A stretch of 64,000 nucleotides of DNA from Agrypnia vestita (lineage: Eukaryota > Arthropoda > Insecta > Trichoptera > Phryganeidae), in the NCBI GenBank assembly GCA_016648135.1, contig JADDOH010023665.1, forward strand, positions 124,001 to 188,000. Direction: 5' to 3'. The notes under the pieces were generated by a model. That model was not told the origin of the DNA. It did no database searches and was given only the letters and a program-made list of their open reading frames with translations. Positions 11,401 through 22,749 of this stretch are shown here, piece by piece. Both the position numbers and the translations under genes were made by a program. How positions within the stretch are numbered: the first letter of the stretch is position 1; every line of letters begins with the position of its first letter.

Positions 11401-12594
11401 TTATATTCTCAGATAATTATCATATTATCCAGATTTTATTATTTAATAATAATTAGTTATTTAAATCTGTGTAACCTATAGCTACAAGTATTAATAAAAT
11501 AAATATGAATTGTGTTTGCTGGTTATTTTAAATCCTAGTTATAACATCTCTTATACAAAATTCAAAGTGTTACACTCGCTTCCTCATAAATTATTGATTA
11601 ATAACAGCTTGGAAACCGTTGTAAACCCAAAGAACTTAAATTTTGGAAAAAAATTACATTTCACAATACGATTCCGATCCTAAATTTGTTTCCCATTATG
11701 ACAAAAAAAAATCCTCCTCACTACGCGACCCGCTTGCGTACTCGAATTAGTTGACAAAATTCTGTATTTAATTTCGTTATTAATTACAACTGACGATGAA
11801 AGGAACTGCTCTTCTTGAAAATATAGTAGTCATAAATTTAATTTAACATGTGTGTATTAATTAAATTTAAATTAAAATAAACTGAGTCATTTACTTCGTC
11901 GATTCCTTTTTTAACTTGCTATCTACTATCGAAATTACATTACATTATGCGTTACAAAAAAATTTAGAACTCTTCATTCTTTCTTCATAATAGATAATCA
12001 TGCACCAATAATTGATAGAATAAAATCATATAGATATTAAAAATTAATTTAAAATGTAGTAATAAAGACTTGATGTATAACGATGTAATTGAAGTGAATA
12101 AGTATAACAATATAATTATTTTTATTATTTAATTTATTGGTTTTCTTACAACCATGTAATTAATAAATCTTGAAAAGAAAACAATTCTTGATGTACAGAA
12201 CCTTGGGGCAATTACAAGAAAACACATATATACAAGAATATTAAACCAGGATCGATAAAAAAAAGAAAAAACAATATGTCAAATAGTGTATTTGTGTATT
12301 TTTATGTGTATGCGTTTTTATGTGTTCGTGTGTGTGTTCACATGTGTGGGAAGAAAAATGTCATCACGCGAGTTTATACGTAAGGGATTTTGTAAACTGC
12401 TCAAAACTTAAATATAAAATATCGAGATCTGCAAAGGCCATGTTATACGTATCTAGAACTCCTTTAATAATACAGTTTTTACCGTAGTTTGTTCTCCGAA
12501 TTTAAGTAAAAAGTAAGAACAGAATATAATTAAATTATTATCATATAAGTTTAATATGAAAAAAATATAATTATCATGCATAAGGAAGGTGAAG
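11401..12594. other. AT-rich stretch, nothing recognised
   Basis: It contains only short AT-rich open frames and a TG-rich patch at about 12290-12345. Confidence 0.5.
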
Positions 12595-12643
12595 GTCACA
12601 TATTATATCAACAAAAAATATTTTTGTTGATATAATATGTGAC
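12595..12643. repeat. Near-perfect 49-bp palindrome
   Basis: The two 23-bp arms, GTCACATATTATATC... and its complement, meet with almost no loop. It would extrude as a cruciform or fold as an RNA hairpin. It could be a minimal MITE remnant. Confidence 0.85.
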
Positions 12644-12961
12644 TACGACAACTGAACGAAAATGGTGGATAGTAGGATTGTGTCATAGCGTGTGTTTGAA
12701 ATGTACAAATAAACTGATGCTTTTTAGGTTTAGCTCCGGTTTTAGCTCTGATAAAAATACTTTTTTTTGTCTGATTGAATACGGTATTCGGTTCAGTTCC
12801 ATTTCGAAGCCCTGAAATTTACCACTATCAACTCATCGTATCAAAGATTTTCCCTAACTCGAAAAACTCGTTTAATGAGTTATTTCTTGTAATAAACAAA
12901 TTCCCACTTATTTTTAGCAATTATTTTCGCCTTAAACGTGAAAATCTATTTTTCTCTAAAT

Positions 12962-13345
12962 TTATTTTTGTCAATAATTCGTTTATTTATTTGTGAATGA
13001 TATCCGTCCTAAATTGGGCTTTTACACAATTTGAAACAAAAAGTGTACAAATAGCATAGCTTTAAGTAATAAGCACATAAGAAAATAAAAAATGAAAGAA
13101 TATTAACATGATTAATATAGTAAATAATAGATTAACTATGTGGGCAAACTATAAAATAGACGATAAGTAGATTTGTCTTTTGTATGTTTATAGTGTTCGA
13201 GCTTTAAATATATCAACAGAGCTGTATTGATTACCGAGGCGGTGCAATCTATGTATAGATGATTTCATTATATAATTAGTACGCTAGGTACTTACATAAA
13301 ATAAATTGCTCTGTCTTGAAAATGACCGCCCAGGTATTCTGTAAG
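12962..13345 (-). pseudogene. Non-LTR retrotransposon, C-terminal end and 3' UTR
   Basis: On the minus strand, near 13340-13200, a reading contains IPGRSFSRQSN and SSIHRLHRLGNQYSSVDIF, the pattern found after the reverse transcriptase in CR1/jockey-type LINEs. It ends in a UTR with an (AATA)n-like tail near 12970. It is heavily 5'-truncated. Related tails lie at 31510, 34530 and 52900. Confidence 0.6.
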
Positions 13346-15178
13346 ATTTAGATAGTAATGATATATTTTTAGTAAAAATATATCAGTAAATTTTAGTTTT
13401 TTTTGACTTATTACGCGAAGTTCACGTAAATATAATATAAAATACGGACAATATTCCAGAAATCCTTACGACTTATTGTCTCTACTCACTTGAAAGTCGA
13501 CGTCCACTCCGCGCTCGGAAACATCTTGAATTATTTTGGAGAGTTCGTATTGGGAGAAGTTTCTCAAATTGTTTCTTTGACCGTAACTCTTTCATTCGTT
13601 AATAGAGATCAGGAATTAACCCTTTGGTCCAATTTAAAAGGTGGAGTCATTTATCTGTTGCATTTTGATTGCATTGACGAAATTTTTAAAGTGAAGCATG
13701 CTGCGTGTGTGTCACAAAATTGGGTGACAAAATTTAATACGTCAACAACCTGCTACCGCCGAGTCGGCTGCGACAGGGCGTATGCACCAGTATACGCCTA
13801 TTGTTGCTTAATTAATTAGCTGACGCCATAAAGCATAGATGTCCTATTTACGAAAAAAAAATAAAAAAAAATTTTTAAATCCTACCACTTCGTTACGAAA
13901 ATGGACAAGGACAGTTTAACTACAACAAAAAAGAGAATGACCCATCTATCTATAAAATTGATTGTTTTTATTAATTCTTTTACGATACTCGTATTTCATA
14001 TAGGTATTTTTTTAAAGCTTGAATGGTTGCTAATGGTCGCTGGCTAAAGCTTTTCTTGATAATTTTTTTAGTATTAATAAATAAACACGCCTTAATTAAC
14101 TAATACAATAAGAACACGAAAATTTAATTTTACTTGTCATAACAGTGAGTTGACTGGACCGTGCGGTAAGACCGGAATATAAAAAGTAGACGATAAATCA
14201 ACACATAGACAGGTCGGGGCCATACCTTACCTGCTCCCTTGTGATATATGACTCTTTAATATCCGCTAAAGCGTTAAATAATGTGGAACGTGAGAGACGA
14301 GATTTCTCTGCAGACTTCCATCACAACATTCTTGTGAAAGTGTTTTGGACGCAAACGAAGTTAACGTCGATTTAATAAAAAACTAAATCGTTATTTAGAA
14401 TACACATTTTTTGTATTACATGGAAGCCTAAATAATTTTTTATCAAAATTATTGATAGTTGTGATCTACCAAACCTTTATATCAACTGTGACTGTGATTG
14501 TTGGGTTGTAATGATGATTGGTTACTGATTATTTATTCGTAAGTCAACAAGCAAATGTATTTACATAAACCAACGTAATTTTTTGCTACATAGTCTGGTG
14601 ACACTGCTTGTTCCGACACATTTGACTTTTTTTTAAATTCGTACGAACTTGTAAATTTTAAAACAATTATGAAAAAGTCATACTTAATACTCTTAAAAAG
14701 TAAAATGTCCTGATTAATTACTTACAAGAAGACATTTTTATTTGCTGTGTTTAGGGTTTTACAACCTAAGCACAACAAATAACATCATCGATAATTAAAT
14801 AAAATCCTTCACATCACCTCTTCTCACAATGTTCCCGCTCTCCCACCACCTAGACACCCCATACATTAGATATCCATTCCGCACACCTCAACTCACTTTC
14901 GAGGTTTCCGAAACATGTTGTGTTATACTTAAAAATAAGATATTGAACAACTGAAATTGAATTGAAAATAATTGAAAAAACAAAGTTTTAGTATTTTATT
15001 CATAATTGTTAAGCTAAAAATTTATTTATTTTTATTCGCTCATATGGCATGTTCACATAAATTTAAAGACTCTGTGAAAAGTTAAATAATGTTTTGTGAC
15101 ACCAGAGGCAAATACTTAAAATATGCTGCTTTGCAAGGTGAAAAAAGCCTCTAATAATTTTGCATCCTTTATTAATCA
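13346..15178. other. No gene recognised
   Basis: It includes an open frame of 109 codons (13490-13819) that lacks an ATG and shows no known domain. Local GC is raised around 13480-13800 and 14200-14350. Otherwise the sequence is AT-rich and unremarkable. Confidence 0.4.
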
Positions 15179-15205
15179 ATATATATATATATATATATAT
15201 ATATA
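15179..15205 (+). repeat. (TA)n microsatellite
   Basis: A perfect alternating AT run of 27 bp just upstream of a G-rich stretch (15208-15300). Confidence 0.95.
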
Positions 15206-15437
15206 CCGACCGGTGGTTATGGTGGTGGATAGCCCTTGGTGTCACATCGAAAATATGCGACTTTGGTGGGGGTGGCTGAGCGTGGGTGGGAGTGGGTGAC
15301 GAAAGTGTGCTTTCTAGCACATTGTTTTATTATGGGAAGGCCGCAAATGCTTCAGATTTTTTCAAAATAGGCGCGCTGACTATGTCGGTGAGTCTACTAG
15401 GTTCCGGAAAAACCTGCTCTAGAAAGTTCTGGAAGGA

Positions 15438-15465
15438 GAAGGTTCTAGAAAATTCCCGAAAGTTC
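15438..15465 (+). promoter_or_regulatory. Six-block heat-shock element
   Basis: Alternating GAA and TTC triplets start at 15438, 15443, 15448, 15453, 15458 and 15463, exactly 5 bp apart, which is the ideal binding array for two HSF trimers. More blocks lie just upstream (GAA 15422, TTC 15427, GAA 15432). The core TTCTAGAA is included. Binding and activity are untested. Confidence 0.75.
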
Positions 15466-15554
15466 TATAAGGTTCTAAACTGAGTGGCGGAATGTGTCGG
15501 TGTGTCTAGAAGGTTCTTGTATATTCGATAAATTTCTTGAAAGTTTTGAAAGGA

Positions 15555-15582
15555 GAATGTTCTGGAAGGTTCGCGAAAGTTC
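15555..15582 (+). promoter_or_regulatory. Six-block heat-shock element, second array
   Basis: GAA/TTC triplets start at 15555, 15560, 15565, 15570, 15575 and 15580 with perfect 5-bp spacing. It lies in the second repeat unit at the place equivalent to the first array. It ends 166 bp before exon A. Confidence 0.75.
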
Positions 15583-15748
15583 TATGACAATCCAAACAGT
15601 GTACTAAAAATCTACGCGTGCTAAGCCTCGCGGGCACAGCTAGTCCTTTCTATTTTAAAAATGTCAGGTCAGATGATTATAAAAAAACCAGTGACTATTA
15701 TTTTTACACGCAGAGATATTAATATAGATATTTTTTGTTTTATTCCAG

Positions 15749-15852
15749 TTATTGAGGATCCCGAGTTCACCGATGTCATAGAGAACATCACAGTGCCTGC
15801 TGGTCGCAGCGTCAAGTTGGCTTGTTCAGTCAAAAACCTGGGGTCTTACAAG
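15749..15852 (+). CDS. DIP exon A: first half of Ig1
   Basis: The exon follows a polypyrimidine tract and AG at 15747-15748 and ends before GTTTGT at 15853. It enters in phase with two bases completing a codon and leaves on a codon boundary. It encodes IEDPEFTDVIENITVPAGRS followed by VKLACSVKNLGSYK: the start of the mature Ig1 domain with a glycosylation sequon (NIT) and the first conserved cysteine (LACSV). It must be preceded by an exon supplying the signal peptide and one codon base, which is not recognised in the upstream 15.7 kb. Confidence 0.93.
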
Positions 15853-16075
15853 GTTTGTAAACAGAATTGAGCTAAGCATAAATATTTTTTGGTTTAGACT
15901 CGACACAATTGTTCATTTTTGTTGATTTTTATTTTATTTTTAAGTGTGTTTCTACTATTATTATTTTATTAACTTTTCAAAAAGTGTTTATTATTTTAAC
16001 GTGCTCTCTATGTGTTCATTCATTTATTTGACTATTAGTGTTTTTAAATTTTTACGCTTTAATGGGCCACAAAAC

Positions 16076-16175
16076 ACAGGCTTGAGTAAATCACATTAAT
16101 TGTGACCTCATCCGGAATCGAAACCGGAATGCTCCGTGTGATAAGCCAGTGTCATGTCCACTGTGTTACGAGAGT
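16076..16175 (-). repeat. tRNA-derived SINE (family S1)
   Basis: Minus-strand order as in the other S1 copies: a tRNA-like part with TTTCGATTCCGGATGAGG as the B-box region, then GTCACAATTAATGTGATTTA. The A-box side is decayed. Confidence 0.7.
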
Positions 16176-16179
16176 TTTA

Positions 16180-17440
16180 CTTATTATTTAATTCTTAAAT
16201 AACGTGTTTTTACTTTTAATTGTAATTTTGAATTTGCTTTTTACTTAGTAACTATTCAATATTTTACTCTTAATTATTATTTTTTCAAAAATATTTTTTA
16301 CTTACTACTTACAATATGTTTATCACAATAAACATTTGATTTTTTATTTTTATTTATTATAAAATTGATTAATTGTTATTATTATTATCATAATACTTTA
16401 ATGTTTTAATAATTATTTTTTATTTAAAATAAATATGTTTAAAATAGGTATACTATTTATAATATGTAAAAGCCCACAAGAGCGTTGATAATATTATTAA
16501 ACACATAAATATTAGAGCTGCCTTAGAAACATTGTCTTTAAGTCTTTTAAATATTAAAATCTACGGCTACATCATGAGTCGGCATTTTTACATTCTTCCT
16601 AAGTCATCTTTGATATGAGAACTATCAAATGATGTTATGTCGATGTAATGTTGCCAGAAAATCTCATCGTATGCGTTAATACCTTGCCGAAATATTTTTC
16701 GGAATATCTTATGATATTAATAATAGGCTAGTTATATTATACATATAATATCTTTTACAATAACCACATTGATCAATTATTTACACACATAAATATCCAT
16801 ATGAATAAACAGTGGAATTTATCAAATATCTTTAAGTATTAATTGTACGCTGAGACTATTTAGTATTACCCTTTACATCAATATGTAACATCATACCCAT
16901 GTAAACCGTTACTCGTAAACCAAACCAAAATAAATCATAAATTAATGTCACAAGATAACTCTTGCATAGAATGCGCATACAAAAATATTTCGATTTTGTT
17001 TGTTATTGGATCTTTATCAGGATTTTACATGGAAATCGTTTATCAGAAGAAAATAAATTAATATATTCAGAACTAGGTTCGAGAAAAATTAATGAACTAA
17101 AGATAAGTTTTTCTTGAGCTTCTTATGCTCAGAGCTATTTTCTGACAACACACTTTACAGTGAGAAATGATTTATTAAGATTCGGTAATATTCTTATGAT
17201 TTTTTTAATATTCGGATAATATCTACAATTCGTAAAAAAATCATGAAATTGTTTTACTGCTTCATTGATTATTTTTAATGTTTTTAATTTGCTTGTTTTA
17301 TTTTTTAAATTCTCAAATGATAATTATAATTGAGGGCGGAACCACAAAGATGATTTATTGTATAACTGAATTTTTTAAAGGTTTTTAATATTTAATTGCT
17401 TATTATTCTCCACTGTGCTCCCCCAGAATCGTATAAAATA
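16180..17440. other. AT-rich intron, nothing recognised
   Basis: Dense in A and T with only short random open frames. Confidence 0.5.
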
Positions 17441-17449
17441 TAATTTTTA

Positions 17450-17830
17450 AAGTAACTGTACAAAACCATGATGCCGGCAATCAGGATATCTTCGCGGTCA
17501 TTACCCTAAATGCTTGTAATATTTAAAACCATCTGTTGTAGCATTTCGGCGGGTAAGACAAAAGAGGGGTTGGGGGAGCAATCTGCGTTTTGAAATGTTG
17601 GGAATGTAATTTGCACTGGTCCTTATCTCCGTCTCCGCGCTGGGGATGAAAGGGGCGGAGGAATGTTACGTGATGCTGTAAAAGACAAACAATCCTTCCA
17701 GGTTTTATCTTCTCTCACAATAACTCGGGAGATCACTAAATGAAGCGAGCATAAAAGCGTTATTCTCGAATGAGACGCTGATGTTTCGGCTTTCAATTTG
17801 CATGGCTTATGGACTCTAATTATTACTAAG
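17450..17830. other. GC-richer single-copy island in intron
   Basis: The composition rises to nearly 50% GC around 17540-17660 in an intron that is otherwise about 75% AT. It has no open frame of note and no second copy in the window. A conserved regulatory element is possible; cross-species alignment would decide. Confidence 0.35.
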
Positions 17831-17982
17831 AGATTTTGAGTAACTTTTCTAAAAATTGTATAATATTATTTTGAATAGTTTTTTGAACGAATTTTACTCA
17901 CAATATTTTATTAATATTTTACTAACAAATTTAAAAAAACTCAAAAATGATCTCAGCTTTTCACGGCCGTTCAGAATCATCT

Positions 17983-18201
17983 GTGTGTAGTTTTCTGGGA
18001 TATTCTGCCGTGTATATCTGACGTCTCTGGCCGAATTTTCGGATCCCATTGCAGGGTCCATCATCAGGGCTGTAATGTTGTGACACCGCTCACATGCTCA
18101 CAATACATTAGCCCTGACGATGGACCCTGCAATGGGATCCGAAACGTCGGCCAGTGAGGTCAGATATATACACGGCAGAATATCCCATAAAAATGCACAC
18201 A
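17983..18201. repeat. Inverted-repeat MITE (family C)
   Basis: Arms of about 90 bp face each other: GGGATATTCTGCCGTGTATA at 17998 and its complement ending near 18187. The interior pair is CCATTGCAGGGTCCATCATC and its complement. The loop is about 35 bp. A second copy lies at 21790-22062. No coding sequence. Confidence 0.85.
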
Positions 18202-18249
18202 AAATATTTAAAAACTCAATTACTGGATTTTGTCCCCTGAGGAATCATC

Positions 18250-18680
18250 AATAACATAAATTATAAATGTCTCACAGGGACGAAGCTATTTATATGGTCA
18301 ATTACAGGGGCGTGCAGTGAAAAGAAGAAGCATGAGCTTTATATTTGGAAAAAATCAAAATGAAATATATTTCTGGCAGAATATGATGAAATATTAAAAT
18401 CTGAATATGTTAATTATTGCGATAGGAATATTACGAGATATGTGTTTGTCTTATTTCGGTTTCCTTTCAGAATATATGCTTAGGAAAAAGTCATGCTTCT
18501 TGTTCTCACTGCACGCTCCTGGTAAATTATATATGAAAGTTATTTTTAGAAGTTTTCAGGGCTTACGACCTGTAATGTGCTGGTTCAATTGATTACCTTA
18601 CACAATCTAACGTTCACCAATTCCACCCATGATCGACTACAAAAAGTTGTACATGTGGTATTTATGTACCTCGATAATTT
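18250..18680 (+). repeat. Family A MITE copy, split by a hAT-like MITE
   Basis: The left terminus at about 18255-18304 (AAATGTCTCACAGGGACGAAG) and the GGCTTACGACCTGTA to CACCAATTCCACCCATGAT blocks at 18558-18631 are family A in the right order. The 217 bp at 18305-18521 is foreign. Confidence 0.8.
18305..18521. mobile_element. hAT-like MITE with 8-bp target duplication
   Basis: Termini CAGGGGCGTGCAGTGA and the complement of CAGGAGCGTGCAGTGA match at 15 of 16 bases. The flanks gtcaatta (18297-18304) and gtaaatta (18522-18529) match at 7 of 8, as expected for hAT. No transposase. Nested in a family A copy, so it is younger than that copy. Confidence 0.85.
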
Positions 18681-18689
18681 AATCAATAC

Positions 18690-19440
18690 AACTACTATAT
18701 CGCCGTGTATGGTTAAAATTTATCATTTTCCCTTAAAACAGTATAATATACATATTATACATATATATATTATGATGGTTATCAGTAGGTAAAGAGACTT
18801 TTATATAAGCATTTTTTTTACTAAAGTAAGAGCTCAATAATTTTTATGTGTATATGAATTTTATTAATTTTATTGAAAAGTTATTTTGACATAAATTAAA
18901 CAACTTTAATACTTTTTAAACAATTTCATTTAAAATATATTTGAATTCACGGCTTTGAATGACAAAATCGTATATATAGGGTATGCAAATATTTTATTTG
19001 AAATTAGTTTAATACGTACAAAACTTACAGCTATCGCCGCCTTCTGAGTAAAATATCTAATCAAGCTGAAATATTTCTTATTCATTAAGATATTCACCCT
19101 TCATGACGCCGCATCTTTCCATTTAACCTTTCCCCATCCTAGAGATTCCATCACCGACTCTTAGAAAACCTTTCAATTCACTTTCATCCCTTCTCCCACG
19201 CTAATTAGTTAATTGAGATGTTTAATTATCTTGCTTGTGAAGGAATCAATGCTTCTTCGAAAACATTATATTTAATCCAAATAGTGTTGGCTTATATAAA
19301 TCAATTTAATTATTGACACTAAAAAAAATCGATGCATGTTTTCTCATCACATGGTTCATATAAATAAATTTTTTTTTGCTCACATGCAATACACGTGATA
19401 CATTAAAAATATTTACATTAGAAATTTATACTTCCAAATA
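18690..19440. other. Intron sequence, nothing recognised
   Basis: AT-rich except for 19080-19260, which is of balanced composition and apparently unique. No supported gene. Confidence 0.4.
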
Positions 19441-19526
19441 AACTCCATCATAATTCATTTGTATAATAACAGCGTATCAAATAGGTAATATTTTATTTAT
19501 ATATTCAATAATTTATAAGATTTATC
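19441..19526 (+). repeat. 86-bp dispersed direct repeat, copy 1
   Basis: It begins AACTCCATCATAATTCATTT and is repeated at 20872-20957 with only about two differences. Function unknown. Confidence 0.85.
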
Positions 19527-20529
19527 CTCCTTTAATATCTCATATATTTAGGGATCGGTTTCAATTTAGTAGGTACATGACTTTAACTTATGTATTCATT
19601 TAAATAAAAATTACTTTACTAACTGAATAATTAACTATTCAAAAATATTTGATAATATTTTATGAACAAAATTATAAAACAATTTATATACAAAATTCGG
19701 TTTATTATTTACTATACAGTATTGATATAAATTTTGGAAAATCAATGTTTAAAGACTAATGTATCGTTTTGCTTTTCTAATCATTGTGTCTTATAATATT
19801 TTAAATAAAATATTCTCAATCCGTCTAAATTCTTAATTTTTTTATTTGACGAATTACTATATTATATAATTAAATATGCTTGAAGTGCTTTTGATATGGG
19901 ATGGAAAGGGAAATAGCAATATTATATGAAAAATAATGCAATTTGAACTAAATAATTCTTGCCGATGAGACCCCAAACAAAAATAATTAAGTTTATAATT
20001 ATTACGTTACTTTACAACAATAATAAAACAGATCCATTTTTAAATTTTTTCACTATTGCCTATAAGTAAAAAAATAACACGAAAGTTTTCAGTAAGTAAT
20101 AACATATTATATATATGTTTGATTGAAACGTCGAAATAAACAATTAACTCTCTAATATCTTAACTTTTTTTAAATTATAATTCGTTTAATACAGCTGGTG
20201 TAAAAAATATTTTAAATGCAGTTCTACCATGTGTTTATATTTAGGCTACTCACTGTTGCCATAGCCAAAAAGGTAGATCCCTAAAAAAGGCCTAACTACT
20301 TTTAATAAAAAGGGCTTTTGTTAGGCCCATTTAGCAGTAATTTATCAGTTTTTTGGTCTTATTCGCTTCTTAAATATTATTTTCATAATAAAATCTATTC
20401 TTGTCACTGCGTTGAATGTTTGTTTTGAACTAATCATTTGCAGTATATTTTAACATATCGCATCCCGAATGCAAGACCTTTCTAAAAAAAAGGATTTTGA
20501 GTTGAAAAATCTCATATTTTTGTACATAT

Positions 20530-20628
20530 ATATAGTTCTACTATCCATCACAGCCTAGGGATAAAGAGAGCGACGAACAACGACGACTGATTGGGATGAA
20601 GCCAGGGAGAAAAGATATAGTTCTACTA
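20530..20628. repeat. 71-bp insert between 14-bp direct repeats
   Basis: ATATAGTTCTACTA occurs at 20530-20543 and again at 20615-20628. The 71 bp between are markedly GC-richer than the surroundings. This is the form of a target-site duplication left by a retroposed short RNA. The insert is not recognised. Confidence 0.6.
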
Positions 20629-20871
20629 CCAGCCAAAAAATCATGATCGTGTGACATTCCATTATTGTTTATCTTCATTTGAATTTGATGCATTTTTTTT
20701 AAAAATTAACTACCCACAAAAATATCCCTTTTGAAAAGTGATAATTTGCTATAAGATATAAAAAAAGTAATAATATGTCGTGATGTCGATATTAAAAAGT
20801 ATAACTTATAATGCTTATGGTACCATCAGAATGCATATTTTGGAAAGGTGATTTCTATTTTAAACCAAATC

Positions 20872-20957
20872 AACTCCATCATAATTCATTTGTATACTAA
20901 CAGCGTATCAAATAGATAATATTTTATTTATATATTCAATAATTTATAAGATTTATC
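20872..20957 (+). repeat. 86-bp dispersed direct repeat, copy 2
   Basis: Near-identical to 19441-19526, same orientation, 1,431 bp away. A minisatellite begins 45 bp downstream. Confidence 0.85.
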
Positions 20958-21001
20958 GGCCTTTTTTTTTCACTTTTCTTTGTCCATTTAAACTACAAAA
21001 A

Positions 21002-21413
21002 AACTTTAAAATAAAATTAATTACAATAAAAATAAACTTAGGCAGGTAGGTACGAAACAGTCAAAATATTTTTTCAGTCAAAAAGAACTTTAAAATTAAA
21101 ATTAATTACAATAAAAATAAACTAAGGTGGGTAGGTACGAAACAGTCAAAATATTTTTTCAGTCAAAAAGAACTTTAAAATTAAAATTAATTACAATAAA
21201 AATAAACTTAGGCAGGTAGGTACGAAACAGTCAAAATATTTTTTCAGTCAAAAAGAACTTTAAAATTAAAATTAATTACAATAAAAATAAACTTAGGCAG
21301 GTAGGTACGAAACAGTCAAAATATTTTTTCAGTCAAAAAGAACTTTAAAATTAAAATTAATTACAATAAAAATAAACTTAGGTGGGTAGGTACGTAACAG
21401 TCAAAATATTTTT
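21002..21413 (+). repeat. Minisatellite, five 85-bp units
   Basis: Units start at 21002, 21086, 21171, 21256 and 21341 with AACTTTAAAAT. Each contains GGTAGGTACGAAACAGTCAA or a close variant. Differences between units are few, such as AGGCAGG against AGGTGGG, so the array is young. Confidence 0.95.
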
Positions 21414-21789
21414 AAACTAAGTGTTATGTTGATGAATGATTGATTGATTATTGTTTTTTTTAAATTTGATAATTATTGACATTAGTCGTAATGTGATTAT
21501 TTATTAGGGTAAGAAAATTAAAATGCTTATCGATAAACAAATACGCCACATTATGCTGTACCATTTCGAGAAAGGTTGGAAAGCGGTTAAGAGTGGTTTA
21601 TTTGCTTGAAGTTTGGTGATAGCTTAGACGACAAGTCAGGAAAGATTGTAGAAGAGGACAAAAGTTGCACCACTAAGACACTGGACACTATTCGCCCGTC
21701 TTACTGTCTTACAAGCATATAAGAAGCAGTAATTGATAGTTACTTCGCCCTCCAATGATACCTCTGCATAATATCATTTTAATTTTCTG

Positions 21790-22062
21790 ACTGTAGTTTT
21801 CTGGGATATTCTGTCATGTATCTCTGACATCTCTATCCGATATTTCGGATCCCATTGCAGTGTCCATCATCAGGGCTAAAGTTATGAGTATGTGTCGATG
21901 TTAAGGTTAAGTATTGAAATCAGCATTGCAAGCCAACACTTAATCTTCACATCACCACATGCTGTTCACATCAGCCCTGATGATGAACCCTGTAATGGGA
22001 TTCAAAACCTCGACCAGAGAGGTCAGATATACATGGCTAAATATTATAGAAAACTACACACA
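21790..22062. repeat. Inverted-repeat MITE (family C), second copy
   Basis: Termini TGTAGTTTTCTGGGATATTC and the complement near 22062 match the copy at 17983. The internal GGATCCCATTGCAGTGTCC and CCCTGTAATGGGATTC blocks face each other. The loop is longer and the arms more diverged than in the first copy. Confidence 0.8.
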
Positions 22063-22494
22063 GAAAATTCTCCATGAAAATCTGAGAATATTTTTATTGG
22101 AGCTTGTTTTCGTTTTGGATTATATTTCAATTTCCCTCCAATTGTTCTATTGCGTATGCGCACTATAAACTCCTCGAGTATCATTTTTTGAAAGAGAGAA
22201 GTGAGAAATTAGTCTGGAATACTGTAATATTTAGTGCATGTAATAAAATGTACTTAAATTCTGGTTTCGCATATTTCCTTCTGTGTGCAGGGGTTGGTAA
22301 CATGTGTGCGGGCTAATTTTTATATATGTGCGGCAGCATAGTCACATCTCAGAGGTAACATCAGTAACAATATAAATTACAATAAAAGATTTGAAAAACT
22401 GCGGATAATTATGTGGTGATCTGATATTGTTCATTATTTATGTCGATTCATGATTTCGTATTCATGATAATCTGTGGAATGGAAACAAATTTCA

Positions 22495-22740
22495 GCGTTC
22501 GATATCTCGAGTTTCCTGTTCCGTTAGCACCTCGGCTGCGATATGCCCCGTCTCCAGGGGTAGGGTCCTGGTCCAAGATTGCGGCTGCACCCCTGTCTCG
22601 CGGCGCCCACTTGCGCCCCTGGCGTCCATTATCCGCCTCACAGCGCGCCAACCTCATTTTCTCGGCCGTTGGTTCCGAACTCCCGCCCCACGAATTTTCA
22701 CGCCCTTGTCACAACCGATCTACGCTGACGATGGAAGTAT
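22495..22740. other. GC-rich island in intron
   Basis: It is close to 60% GC with many CpG dinucleotides. The open frame over it has no known domain. No second copy in the window. It may be a conserved intronic element or CpG-rich regulatory site. Confidence 0.35.
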
Positions 22741-22749
22741 TGTCTTTTA

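Larger units (their letters stand above)
15379..15643 (+). mobile_element. Helitron-type 3' end with two HSE-bearing repeat units
   Basis: The 3' end has a GC-rich hairpin-capable region, GTGCTAAGCCTCGCGGGCAC, followed by AGCTAG and then T, matching the Helitron rule of a hairpin, a short spacer and a CTRR end inserted before T. Upstream lie two imperfect tandem units of about 115 bp (15379-15490 and 15493-15605), each beginning TGTCGGTG and each with a GAA/TTC array. The 5' end was not identified; it may be before 15379. No Rep/helicase is present. The 3' end lies 105 bp before exon A. Confidence 0.65.
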
